Shown here in pieces: positions 1-9,850 of a DNA stretch of 20,729 nt. Each line of letters opens with the position of its first letter. Position 1 is the stretch's first letter. Made by a program: the position numbers and the translations under genes. This stretch comes from Psilocybe azurescens. Its lineage: Eukaryota > Basidiomycota > Agaricomycetes > Agaricales > Agrocybaceae. Under the pieces are notes generated by a model. That model searched no databases and was not told where the DNA came from. It was given only the letters and a program-made list of their open reading frames with translations. The DNA lies in contig JAJIRX010000017.1 of the NCBI GenBank assembly GCA_023853785.1, positions 1-20,729 of the forward strand. Reading direction: 5' to 3'.

Positions 1-41
1 AATTAAATTCAATGCCCTTATACCCTCATCTAAGACTCGAG

Positions 42-2803
42 ATGCCCCCCAAACGACATCTCTGGCGGGCAGCAAAAAAGCGAAAGCTTTGCAGAAAGTC
101 GAGAAAAAGGAGACCAAGAATGCGTTAAAGGAAAAAGGAAAGTCCAAGTCTAAGAAAGCCAATGATTCAGATACCGACGACGACGATCTGGAAGGAATAC
201 TGGAAAAGGTGAGTCGCTTGATCGTCATTTGGCCCCAGATCTTAAATCGATCTCATGAGTTATTTCAGATGCGGAAAGAATGGGAATTAGCACACACAGT
301 CACAGAGGAGCTTGTTGAAGGACCACCGAGCCGGAGGGCTAATGCGACCTTGACCACATGTCCGAACGGCAACCACTTATGGTGTATTGGTGGAGAATTC
401 TTCAGCGAGGACGGAAAGGCTGTAAGCTTGATTAGCTCAATCGCTGTGCCACCAACTAACCGCGCATAGTACTTCTACAACGATACCTTTAGGTATACTC
501 CAGAGAAAAGACGAATGGCGGAAATTTGTTTCTCCTACATGCCCTGGTCCAAGATCTGCTCATGCTGTTGTCGCTTCACCCGGAGGAGGGGGAAACTATT
601 TCTATTTGGTATTAATCTCATCTCGCTCTCTGATACGACAACAATATTTAGAGATTCAAGGAGGAGAATTCTCCTCTCTTCATCAGAATTCCTTCCACCA
701 CTACCGCGATTTCTGGTGTTTTGATATACCCACGCATTCATGGGATCGCATCGACACAAAGATACGCCCTACCGCACGATCTGGCCATCGGTAAGGCATA
801 TTCTTAGAACGACATATAAAATCTGAAGGACATCCAGCATGGCCGTCTGGAAACACCTGATCATCTTATTTGGAGGATTCTATGATCCTGGCATCACCAG
901 TGCGTCTTCAAAAGTTCTCCTTTACGGCGAGTTGAACGATTCGTAGCTCGCTATTTAAATGATCTCTGGGTGTTTGATACGCAAGAATATAACTGGACTC
1001 TGATAGAGATGGGCGACGGTCTCCAGACCATCGTAAGTGTCTGGTACGAATTTTGGTGGGGATACAGCGATAACTCTTCAATAGGCCACGTAGTGGATTC
1101 TCCTTTCTTCCGTGCGCAGATGGAATCGTTCTGTATGGTGGCTACTGCAAAGAATACGCCAAAGGCAAGCGGCCAGTAGGCGTTATGCTGGAAGATACAT
1201 GGTTGCTCAGGTATACCTTCCGCTGATATCTCTGCCATATCTCTGTAATAAAGACATCCTAGAATAACCATGCCTTCGGACGACACACCATTATCGCCGA
1301 CCACGTCCACACCGAAGTCCACAAAGCCAAAACCTTCATCTTCTAAGCCATCGGCAAATATGCCGACGTTCAAATGGGAGAAGCGCAAGCGCCCATCAGA
1401 CGCGTACGCTCCCTGTCTTCGCAGTGGTTGTACCATGGCTCTTTGGGCCGCCAAGGGAATGGGTATTCTGTTTGGTGGCGTGACTGATGAGGATACCAGT
1501 GAAGAGAGGCTCGATAGTGTTTTTGGAACGACCTGTAAGTCCCTTTTCTCTTCATCCAAGCTGGCTGTTCATGCTTTCTTGGTGATGGAGGTATGGATAT
1601 ACGCTGGCTGGGAAGGGAAATGGGTGAGCATGACATTGAAGAAACCAAAGGCTAAAGGAAGCAAAGGGCAAGGGAAGAAGCAGCCTAAGAAGAAAGCAAC
1701 GGCAGACAAATGGGCAAAGAGGATGTTAACAGTGATGAAGAAGTCGAACCAGTCGGCGCTGAACAGGGCTCCTCTGTACCTGGATCAATGCTTGCAACCA
1801 GCAACGAACTTTCCGTCGACGACCCGCTTCTAACAGTTCCTTTGCCTCGCTACAATGCAATGCTCGCCGTACTCAAGAACACACTGTTTATGTATGTCAA
1901 GGCTTTAAGTTTCATTCTGATCTCTGTGCTCAAGGGCCCATACCGTTTACGTTTCTTCCCACAGATATGGCGGGATATTCGAGAAAGGGTCGCGTGAGTA
2001 TACCCTGGACGACTTTACTCTTTACAAGTCGATAAGATGGACAGATATACCTGTTTGAAGAAATCCGAAGTAGTTATACCCGAAGGAGAGGAAGAGAGTA
2101 GTAGCGACGAAGATGAGGACGATGATGAGGACGATGATGAAGATGAAGAGGACGATGAAGAAGATCTGGAAACTTTAATCGGCGCTGATGAAATTTCCGA
2201 GCGTAAAGACAAATACGAACCTGAGGAAGTCAACATTACGCTGACCAAAATTGATGACGACGACGCAAATAAAGTTGCAGTTGATATCGAGTCAGTCTCC
2301 TTCATCGATCCCAGCAAGGAAACAGTGAACGTAGAGCAAGTAAGTCTTTGGGCGTCTCTAAAATGGACCAGATTGTTCTACTGATGGCGTTTAGAGTACA
2401 CCACGTCCAGGGGAGACATTGGCCATATTCTACGCACGCTCCCGTAAGTGGAAAGTTTACCACTATATCGGTGCTTTCTTCTCTCTCAACACTGATATGT
2501 AGGAGACTACTGGACCCAGGAAGCCATCGGAAGCGGCGAGTCTGATCGCAAACAACTCCGTCGGGTAGGATTTTTATTGGCGAAAGAAAGATACAGTATG
2601 TGCCAGCTCCTTCAGCAAGTGATACGTTTAGGCTTGCTGAGTTCGGATCCTTGTTCTTATTTTAAGCTGAGTACAAGCCTATGCAGCAAGAGATAGAAAA
2701 GATACTGGCAGAAGCTGGTTTAGATGAAGAGGAAATGAGAAGAGGAGCAGCTGGTGGACCAACGGTTGCAGGTGCAAGCGGGGCCAGTCGAAATCGGCGT
2801 TAA
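42..2803 (+). CDS. KEL3: Kelch-repeat protein with DUF4110-like C-terminus (KEL3/KLHDC4 family), frame-broken
   Basis: Thirteen exons by my reading: 42-208, 269-421, 470-608, 661-790, 838-899, 947-1032, 1085-1210, 1263-1534, 1591-1891, 1965-2339, 2395-2443, 2503-2595, 2667-2803, about 700 residues. The N-terminus is Lys-rich. Kelch-type blades follow (CIGGEFF, LFGGFYDPG, YLNDLWVFDT, LYGGYCKEY, ILFGGVTDED), then a Lys-rich insert and a long Asp/Glu tract near 2094-2165. The end (TPRPGETLAIFYARS ... EYKPMQQEIEKIL) matches the DUF4110 region of yeast Kel3 and animal KLHDC4. The family is a cytoplasmic or nucleolar beta-propeller of unclear molecular role, so no reaction is assigned. Conserved words move between frames at about eight places (C6/A3 at 45-53, A run 506-509, A3 593-595, the exon 6/7 join, 1527, 1618, 1708, 2026). 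Exon lengths disagree with phase at these sites. The start at 42 is the only ATG that fits the family-like N-terminus, but it needs one extra base. Family assignment is firm; the exact start is not. Confidence 0.88.
2094..2170 (+). repeat. Asp/Glu-coding low-complexity tract inside the kelch gene
   Basis: GAT/GAC/GAA/GAG codons in near-perfect trinucleotide repetition encode an uninterrupted acidic stretch of about 25 residues after a short Ser run, between the last kelch blade and the DUF4110-like end. It explains the Ser-rich reading frame seen on the opposite strand, which I regard as spurious. Such tracts are prone to length variation by slippage. Confidence 0.85.
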
Positions 2804-3160
2804 CAATCCGAAGTTATTATTCTTGTTATAATAGTGTCTGGTACACTACAAATTCAAAATACAAAATTTAATTTCCTCCCAAGTATGACGATGCATTCAA
2901 ATTCCCTGTTGTTGTCTCGTTCTTCACCACTTAACCGACCCTCGACGTCCACCCTCACAGATCTTTCAAAGTTTCATTGTCACGTGGGCTACCTATACGA
3001 ACATTTTTCGTTTTCAACTTTGGTTATACTAATTCTACTAATACTATGTCCTAGCGAAGCACAATGAATCGAGAATATAAAAGAAGGTGAGGTAAAATGA
3101 GTGACTAGTAAGTAGCAGAATGTCAATTGAAATAGTAATAAAGTCTAAATCGCGGAGTCA
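2804..3160. other. Convergent intergenic spacer, no gene seen
   Basis: The spacer separates the 3' end of the kelch gene from the 3' end of the membrane gene on the other strand. It is AT-rich and contains several AATA/TATAAT-type words that could serve as cleavage or polyadenylation elements for both transcripts. The small reading frame at 2834-3067 has no splice context or recognisable motif. Confidence 0.5.
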
Positions 3161-4406
3161 TTATCCGTTACCGTGAAGCTCAGTCATAACATTATATATC
3201 TTGTAAAATGCATAAATTGGGATGGAAGTGACAAACGTAGCGCTGACCACCAGTTCACCATATTGGACTCCCTTTGCTTGGGTGGCCTCATCAGCGATTG
3301 AATTTAACGCAAAAGCGATACCCCATACAAAATATCCAACCGTGCCCAAAAAGAATACAGCAGACCTTGGATTATAAAAAGAGCTGTCAGAACCGCTTGT
3401 GTGATGGGAAAACGCGGCCAACTCACCACAAGATGAAAGCGAAAGGTAACGCCACCAACGTCCAAAACGTGTCACCGGAGTTGTTTGCCTAATGTGGATG
3501 TAATTAGTGGCTGTGTGGCTGCGCCATCATAAAAATTGACAAAATCTAAAAATAAGTAAACATACCGCCTTTCTCCACCTTTCGTTCATCACTCGGGTCT
3601 GCATGAAGCGATCATTGGCCTGTACGTATAAGTGGCCTGATACAAGGCTGGCCATTGCAAGTAGGCCAGAAGCCACGATGAGAGCACGTGGTACCACGTT
3701 CATGTATACAGGTTGTATCTGGAGGATGACTGGTGCAGCGCTGTAATTGCGGAGGGAAGGCGCTGTCATCAGGTTATGTTTGATGCTAGAATCATGTACA
3801 TTGACAGAAGAACATACCCAATAAAGAAGACAGATGCAAGCTTGATGGTCTCCCATGCTTTTGACATGCTTTCTGCCTTGGCCTGGTACTGGCTGCTTAT
3901 GATATGCAGGTCGCTCGATGCCAAATCGTTGGCAGCGGACTCCGGTTCTTCGTCAGGAACATAGTGGAATGCATAATAAAACACTTTTGCAGCAGGAAAT
4001 ATAGGTGCGTCTGATAGAATAACGATGAGGCGACGCATCCACATCATACCATGTCGTTGGATTTCGTGGGCGGTGTCGGAACAAAATACTCTAGAATAAA
4101 GATGATTGTAAGTTTTGATCGAAGACGAAGGGGAAATAGAAGCATTATCTACCGAGAGGTTCGTAAAAAGTCATTATCATAATTATCTATGGATTGATGC
4201 GCGACTGGTACGCCATTCCTGCTCAATGGACTCAGACCCATGTCATTACTCCGCGATTAAAAGGAATACTACTCACTGGTCAAATTGGCTCAGCATCAAG
4301 TCATCAGCACCAAATCTTCCATCTCCTGGATAAATATATACAGGTCGACGTTCTGTGGATATACATGTCTGGGGAGTTGAAGTTCGGAGCTTTGGGTGTC
4401 GTTCAT
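3161..4406 (-). CDS. Multi-pass membrane protein TM-A, unassigned fungal family
   Basis: Exons on the minus strand: 4406-4277 (start region uncertain), 4218-4153, 4090-3818, 3740-3566, 3488-3427, 3365-3161, with introns of 58-77 bases. The soluble N-terminal half holds the motif FHYVPDEEPES. Hydrophobic helices follow around VFFIGAAPVILQIQPV, ALIVASGLLAMASLVSGHLY, TLVALPFAFILW, FFLGTVGYFVWGIAFAL and LVVSATFVTSIPIYAF. I do not recognise the family. The last four exons share intron positions and phases with TM-B and TM-C in this window. In exon 1 the frame from ATG 4406 does not meet the next exon. Removing one TA from the TATATAT run near 4333-4340 restores it (about 302 residues). Alternatively, a 53-base intron 4341-4289 with a GAG acceptor leaves a 12-base microexon (about 285 residues). 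Function unknown; a membrane location is inferred from hydrophobicity. Confidence 0.72.
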
Positions 4407-4913
4407 GGTTTTTCGTGAAGAAAGAAAATAAAGGCAGACTTTGAAGAAGAAAGAAAGTAGAAATGGGATACCGATCTGGGCTCGTACTCTACCCTTTATC
4501 AGCTCAAACCTTGCTATACATAGCTAGAAGAAGCTTAGATTTCTGCGTGCCATGCGTAGATCGTCTCCAATAGTGCCCTGCCGTGTTGTATGTGTAATCT
4601 ATTTACAGTGCAGTCCAAGTACGCAGTTCTTCGCGGCTGACCAAGAGTTTGGATATTTAATTATAGGTCTTGCTGGTACGGTGCGCTCGTCTCACATGAT
4701 ATTCTCTATGTATCGCTGGGTATTAGTACCCTCTACCCAGATACCAATCAAGGCCATTTTCTCCATATCTTGCTTAGACGCGCATGGGATTCCATTGCAT
4801 CGACGTCAATCATTACCGGTTATGACTCGAACCCATTAAAGGATTGTCGCAGACCGGTTTTCCCGAGCAGGCCTGGCTTTAAGGTTGACAGTGAAGATCA
4901 AACGTGGAGGTGA

Positions 4914-5282
4914 CTACCTTGGGGGAGATGAACGCGCGAAAAAAAAAGACGTCGAGCAACATGATGTAATTCTCTGTACTCGTAGAAGTTTGATAGATGT
5001 GATGCCGGCATAGTAGTGGCGTCGACGATGTTGCAGTGCTATCCTTGCCACAAGAACGGTCGAGTCAGCAATGAGGTAGCCTCGTGCCACATCGAACATG
5101 AGGTTCGGGGGCGATGCGCCCTTTTGGCCCATTATACCGGAACAGGAAAACAGGCGGCGGATGTGCTGGAAGCTAACATTGAGAGGCGTCCAGTAGGCCA
5201 TGGTCAAGTTAAACATAGAGGGTGGGCCATGTTCGAGGACCGTGTATGATCTCTTAGATTGTGCTATGAAAACAATTATCAT
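4914..5282 (-). other. Possible unassigned coding exon
   Basis: One minus-strand frame stays open for 122 codons while the other two are closed several times. The local base composition is richer in G+C than the flanks. The middle part (for example GASPPNLMFDVARGYLIADS) reads like ordinary protein, but the last third is rich in Ser/Cys/Arg and looks like intron or untranslated sequence. A GTACAG word near 4975 is a poor donor. I recognise no domain. It could be an exon of a small gene, a decayed fragment, or chance. Confidence 0.25.
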
Positions 5283-5309
5283 ATCACCACTTCATGGAAA
5301 AATTATTTT

Positions 5310-5749
5310 TTAGGCGGCTTGGGCACTGCCCTCCAGGCCGCCGCAGACGACATCGGATACTCGCCCAATCGTCCCATCTTCAATTCTGTCAATATCATAC
5401 TCGTACATTGTTCTCTTTAAGGTTCTCCCAGAAGGACCATCACAGAACAGAAAAAAAAAGACAATGCCGATGAGGCCATATACAAATTGATCAAATTTAT
5501 TACACGTATATCCGTAACAGACGCCCGCCCACTCCACAGCATAGCAATACCGGGGTCGAAAACCCGTCCCCAATGACAAACCACCACCGAGCTTCCAATC
5601 CCCGAGCCCAACGCCACAGGCCCAAACCCCCAACCCACGAAAACACCCCATGCCCAACACACAATAAAGATGTCCACAAGATATTTCTATCGCCGCAGTC
5701 GCCGTCGCCCCAACCAGCACGGCGGCCAACAATACTACTTCACATACAC
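5310..5749 (-). other. Gly-rich hydrophobic open stretch downstream of the J-protein gene
   Basis: Two overlapping minus-strand frames are open and both read as Gly/Val/Leu-rich hydrophobic sequence. One carries LGGGLSLGTGFRP, the other GVFVGWGFGPVALGSGIGS. Near the end a third choice of frame reads GEYPMSSAAAWRAVPKPPKK and stops at a TAA at about 5308. The switching hydrophobic frames could be a small membrane-protein gene with base-level indels like those in its neighbours, or just the GC-rich 3' untranslated region of the J-protein gene, whose stop is at 5750. No family recognised. Confidence 0.25.
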
Positions 5750-7770
5750 CTACTGTCCATGACTGAAATGGAACTGGAACCCGCCCTGGCCTCCAGGGAA
5801 GCCCCGTGGCATGCCTCCACCAAACTGGCCGCCACTGAACCCGCCCTGTTGCTGCTGGAAGAACTGCGCAAACGGATGCTGGCCGTTCGCGAATGGGTGT
5901 CCGCCCTGCTGGGCCATGGGGTCCATGGGATCCTCGCCGTTGTCGAAGCGCTGCCGCAGCTCGGGGTTGGAGAGCACTTCGTATGCCTCGTTGAGCAGCG
6001 CCATTTTGGCTTCTGAGCCACCTTTGTCGGGGTGTGCGCTCTTGGCTGCTTTACGGCTGTAGACGAGCATGAAAATGATGGTAAGTTGAATTTGTTGCAA
6101 AGAGAATGGACAAAAACAGAAACGACGTACAAAGCTTTCTTGATCGTCTTCGCGTCCGCGTCTCTCGAAACACCAATAATCTTATAATAATCCTTCTGCT
6201 TGCTCTGTTTCAGCAGCTTCTGGGCCTTTTGAAGCCGTTGGTGAATCTATAAAACAGGGGAAATAATAGGTCAGTATATGCGCGTTTGAGCTCTAGCCAC
6301 CAGAAACCGCCCATGGAGCATAATAAATGCAAACAACGCGTCCGGTATGTTACACACAACTTACCTCTCTATCAGAACGCCCACTGCTCTCGAATGCCCT
6401 CTCCAGCGTCCGCACAGCGTCTTCCCACTCCTCCTTCGCCAACAACGCCTCACCACGACCTATAAGTCCGTCGACATCGTCGTTGCACCCATCCAGCGTC
6501 AGGAGCTCGTCGCACCACCGTTCCATCTGCGTCTTGTACTCTGCCGAAGACTTAACGGTATCTGAAAGGTGGGTATACGATTTGCAGAGGGATCTGACGA
6601 GCTTTTGGCGCTGAGGTGAGACTTTCGAGGCGAGAGGTAAGTGGATATGGGGCGTTTTCTTGTTCTTCTTCACGGTGGTTGGTGATGGTTGGGGGATGCT
6701 GGCTTGGATGAGAGTAGGAGGGACGAGGGGGAGTATTTCTTTCTCTTCGCCGACGTGGGACAGCATAGCTTCCTCCCATCGCTTCCAGAGATCGCCGTTC
6801 TTGCCGCCTTCTGGGCTGAGGAGAAGCTTGATGATCCCACGCCAGTCTGATTTAGCCAGGAGATCGTCGAGTTGTGCGAAGGATTTGTCGAAGGATTTTA
6901 ACATGCGACGCAAACTTAGACATGGTTTGGAGTCGGGATCGTAGTGCAGACATTGCTTGAGGGTGTTGAGGGAGCAGGCGATGGCGGGAGGAGGAAATAT
7001 GATAATCGGAATATATGTGTGAGTAGTTGGGTGGATGGTTGTAACAGGTGAGAAAGGCGACTGCAGGAAATTGATTAGGTCGAGGTCGCGATTGCGAGCA
7101 AACATTTGAAACTCACGTCAGGTCACCGACACTGCTTTCGACATCACCCGCTGCGAGCGAACATTCTGCTCGCCATGTTCTAATCTCGAGAGAGTGGCTC
7201 GCCACTCGCAGTGCCTGAGTTGCGCTCTCTACGCAGGCATTCCAGAGCTCTGCGTTGCGCTCTTTCTCGGCTTTCGATTTAAGCTTCTCCCCTTCCTTCA
7301 TGTCTGCATCCAGCTCTTCGGCCTCCTTATCTTTTCCTTTTGCCTTGACATAGGCAGCGAGGGATGTCTTGGCGAGTGAGAATTGGCCATCGCGGGTGAA
7401 TATCCGCGCCTTCATTAGGTGGGCATTATCGAAGGTGTTTGAGGTAAGTGAGAGAACTTTATCAAAGTCCTCCAATGCTGAATTATGTCTTTGCAATGAA
7501 TAGTATGCGGTAGCGCGTTTGTAGTAGAGAAGATAATCTGCAGGCGATTGATCTGTGTGGGGTTAGTATTCGGTTCAAGTGTCTGTGGCATCGTGGAGGC
7601 TGACCTATGGCTTCGGAGTATATCTTGGCAGCCTCGCTGAACAGGCCTGATGATAGAAGGACGTTGGCCTTGTTAATGAGTGGTTGGAGTCCTGGAGGAT
7701 ATAAGCCCGAATCAGCAGAGGCAGGGTTGGCTAGTAAAAGCAACAGAGGAGTGAGTGTGAAGAGCCTCAT
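5750..7770 (-). CDS. DNJ1: ER-lumenal TPR and J-domain co-chaperone (Dnj1/DNAJC3 type)
   Basis: Exons on the minus strand: 7770-7605, 7552-7117, 7060-6365, 6246-6131, 6056-5750, about 573 residues. The first 20 residues (MRLFTLTPLLLLLANPASAD) form a signal peptide. TPR helices follow (NKANVLLSSGLFSEAAKIYS, YYKRATAYYSLQRHNSALED, LKQCLHYDPDSKPCLSLRRM). The J domain begins near residue 452 (DYYKIIGVSRDADAKTIKKA), with HPD about residue 481 in the fifth exon, then a Gly/Gln/Phe-rich tail. In DNAJC3/P58IPK and fungal Dnj1 the HPD loop stimulates the Hsp70 BiP and the TPRs hold unfolded clients in the ER lumen; I infer the same here. There is no HDEL-type tail, as in other family members. Exon 3 is one base short of what its flanking phases need. 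The frame changes between FRLSYFLLPPSP and LNTLKQCLHY, roughly 6966-6990, so it carries a one-base break. Confidence 0.9.
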
Positions 7771-8392
7771 GATTCCGGTAATATGTATAAGATTAAGCCA
7801 GCGCAGAGGATGTCTATGGCCTTCAGATAACGAAGACGACGATAGAGAGAGGGGTGGAAGGGGAAGAAAGAAGGGAAGAGAAGGATAGATGTAATTGTTA
7901 GTTCAACCGTTGGAGCTTCGGATATATTTGTCGAAAGCCATCAAGGACACGTAGAGCGTCCCACGGTCACACTACGTTTTTGCCTCCGTGTCTGCCACTG
8001 GATCTAATCTTATCGGCTTTCTTCCCGGGTTTGGGCTCAACATGATCCCCTGGGGTAAACGTATTTGCCCATCGACAGTGAACACTAACAGCATTAAAGC
8101 AATCAACGTTGAATATAATCGGACGAAGGTACACACAAAATACAATTGACGAGATAATTGAACCGACCGGCCAATCCTCGTCAAATATCTGGGAGGGCCA
8201 CAAGGGCAGCATTGTGCCACGAATCATGTGCTGTGCCTTACCGATTGATGTGCATCAATATTGCTGGCATCAAGGGAAGCAACTGTATGGCTCGGTTGCT
8301 TTTCAATGTGATAGTCGGTATCTTGAAAGCTGGAAAAACATAAACCTTGACGATGACTATTCGTATTGAGCACGTGGAAAGCAAGGTATCAA
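7771..8392. other. Upstream region of the J-protein gene and spacer to tRNA-Gly
   Basis: 7771-7920 is purine-rich on the plus strand and should contain the J-protein promoter and 5' untranslated region. Around 7967-8060 the minus strand has a short, charged, plausible C-terminal stretch (PGDHVEPKPGKKADKIRSSG) ending at a stop near 7967, preceded by a CCAG acceptor-like word. This might be the last exon of a very small protein, but no upstream exon could be joined. Nothing else is recognised. Confidence 0.35.
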
Positions 8393-8477
8393 GCATTAAT
8401 GGGGTAGTGGTAACCTGGGTCGTTGCCATTCGAGTGATAAGCTCGACCCGCCGGGGGTTCGATTCCCTCTTAATGCA
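8393..8477 (+). tRNA. tRNA-Gly (anticodon GCC) with a 14-base intron
   Basis: The acceptor arms GCATTAA and TTAATGC pair over 7 bp and are followed by discriminator A. The D arm is GGG-TAGTGGTAA-CCT. The anticodon stem GGTCG/CGACC encloses T-T-GCC-A, then an intron at the canonical position after base 37 (8429-8442), then T. The variable loop has 4 bases. The T arm GGGGG-TTCGATT-CCCTC contains a good B box. Without the intron the RNA is 71 bases. A TTTT run at 8522-8525 could end Pol III transcription, though it is 45 bases away. Confidence 0.88.
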
Positions 8478-8835
8478 GGCTTATGTGATGCATATAAAAT
8501 CGCTTATATGAATCACACAAATTTTGCTTTGCTCTGCTTTGGGCCCACCTGCATGCTTTCTGTTTCCTGATGATGAGAATGTGATAAATTTAGACCTCTT
8601 ACGTTGAGCATGCTTTCGGTTAGAACTTAGTATGATAATGTCTATCGGTTACAAGAGTCAAGACCAGTACAACTGAATCCAACAAAAATTAAAAACTATT
8701 TAAGTATCGAGTACAGTTAACTTTAACGCTCTGTTTGCTTCACCTGAGCGTTGAGGGCGTTAGAGCTGGTGACGTTGTGCTAAGAAAGCTGTTGTACTGT
8801 ACTTATTGCTCTAAGCAAAATGGAAAGAAAAAGTC
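8478..8835. other. Spacer between two convergent tRNA genes, no gene seen
   Basis: AT-rich sequence of about 360 bases between tRNA-Gly and tRNA-Leu. It contains several T runs, compatible with Pol III termination from either side, and no open frame of note. I saw no long terminal repeat ends or target-site duplication, which are often found near fungal tRNA genes. Confidence 0.5.
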
Positions 8836-8944
8836 TGACAAGAGTGGGACTTGAACCCACGCAACATTACGTTATGAGAAAACCCGCTCTAAGCAGGCAA
8901 GCTTAAGCTTGAGTCACACGCCTTAACCGCTCGGCCATCTTGCC
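8836..8944 (-). tRNA. tRNA-Leu (anticodon CAA) with a 29-base intron
   Basis: Read on the minus strand, the acceptor GGCAAGA pairs with TCTTGTC (one G-U), followed by discriminator A. The D-arm region TGGCCGAGCGGTTAAGGCG is typical of Leu/Ser tRNAs. The anticodon stem TGTGA/TCATA holds C-T-CAA-G, the intron 8907-8879, then C. A long class II variable arm (ACGTAATGTTGC) and T arm GTGGG-TTCAAGT-CCCAC complete it. The intron can pair with the anticodon through a palindrome at 8898-8911, as in yeast tRNA-Leu(CAA). A T5 terminator on this strand (A5 at 8828-8832) lies four bases past the gene. Confidence 0.93.
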
Positions 8945-9462
8945 ATGATGCCCAAGAAGAAAGCGACCTCGTCGCGGTCGCATCCTTGTTGTAAACCTAC
9001 TATAAGGTTGGGCTTAAGTTGGGCCCTGTATCTATAGATATTCATCACGCATTCATATTTTATGATTAATGGAACTCACTCGGCTGCATAGACTGTTGGT
9101 GGATCTATTTCACGGAGGTTGCTATTCTGTACAGCGATCGCAGTAAGTATATCAATATACTTTGTTGCAGTGCGCAGTTACCACAGAATATGATATGTCA
9201 TGAAATATTTCATCGTTGAACACTATCAGATCAGCAGTCGTTCATTGTATTCTATGGAGACAGAGGATATGACTTGCCGCAGCGCCAACGACGTCATCGA
9301 GATGCGGAGATCACGTGCTGGAAACCCTCAAGTTTACTTCAAGCAACAATTCTTGGTTGAAAGGGTTCCGTGTCCTCAGGATCATCATGTAGATGAATAT
9401 ATAATACTGGGATTTCTCTAGCCGATGCGACGCATTTTAAAATTGTGCTATAATAAAGCCAT

Positions 9463-9850
9463 AATAAAGCCAAGTCCCCAAGTCATGTCGCAGAAAATTG
9501 AATAGGCGCCCGTGAACTGCCCAAACCACGAGATGGATTTGACTACAAAGCGGTCATTATAGACGCGGTTCGTTAAAGAAGCCATTATCGAAAATGCTGA
9601 CCAACCTACAGAAAAACTGGTTGTCGTTAGTATTAGTAAGTCGCCTGATACAGTACAAACCCAACAGTCGCCACTTGCAAGGTTCTTACAAATGCCTATG
9701 CATATGCATTGCAGCGAGCGTGACAGCGGACATATATCCGCGCCCGGACAGCTCACCTGGCCCACACCCGCCAATCCATGTAAGCGCATTATATTCCGAC
9801 TGCCAGAGAGGGCCGGATCCGGGGATGCCAGCCACCGGATCACTGCTGCA
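9463..9850 (-). pseudogene. Possible remnant of an unassigned membrane-protein gene
   Basis: The minus strand reads as an exon-like stretch (DPVAGIPGSGPLWQSEYNAL) ending in a good donor, CCAG/GTGAGC, at 9757/9756. About 147 bases later come a branch-like CTAAC and the acceptor CTGTAG. From 9605 the strand reads hydrophobic sequence (WFGQFTGAYSIFCDMTWGLG) to a stop at about 9472. Splice signals and hydrophobicity suggest a real or former gene end. I found no upstream exons, and the last exon does not align with the TM-A/B/C family. Confidence 0.25.

Larger units (their letters stand above)
4407..5749. other. Intergenic region with two weak coding candidates
   Basis: Upstream of TM-A and downstream of the J-protein gene. 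4407-4900 is AT-rich and shows no coding signal; its first part is the presumed TM-A promoter. 4914-5282 and 5310-5749 contain open minus-strand stretches listed separately with low confidence. No RNA gene or repeat family was recognised. Confidence 0.4.

Noticed and set aside
951..1559. 202-codon minus-strand frame across the kelch gene
   Set aside because: It crosses several well-supported introns and conserved kelch exons on the plus strand; no motif of its own.
2015..2317. Ser-rich 100-codon frame on the minus strand
   Set aside because: It is the antisense reading of the acidic Asp/Glu codon tract in the kelch gene.
4304..4370. Short GT-AG pairs in TM-A exon 1 giving introns of 17-49 bases
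   Set aside because: They are too short or do not correct the frame; only the 53-base option or a TA slip does.
6350..7105. 251-codon frame taken as a complete gene
   Set aside because: Its first residues translate an intron and the wrong frame of J-protein exon 3; the ATG at 7105 is intronic.
9463..9605. Fourth copy of the TM family
   Set aside because: The hydrophobic end lacks the FW...LP...W element, and in the family intron phase it runs into a stop at once.
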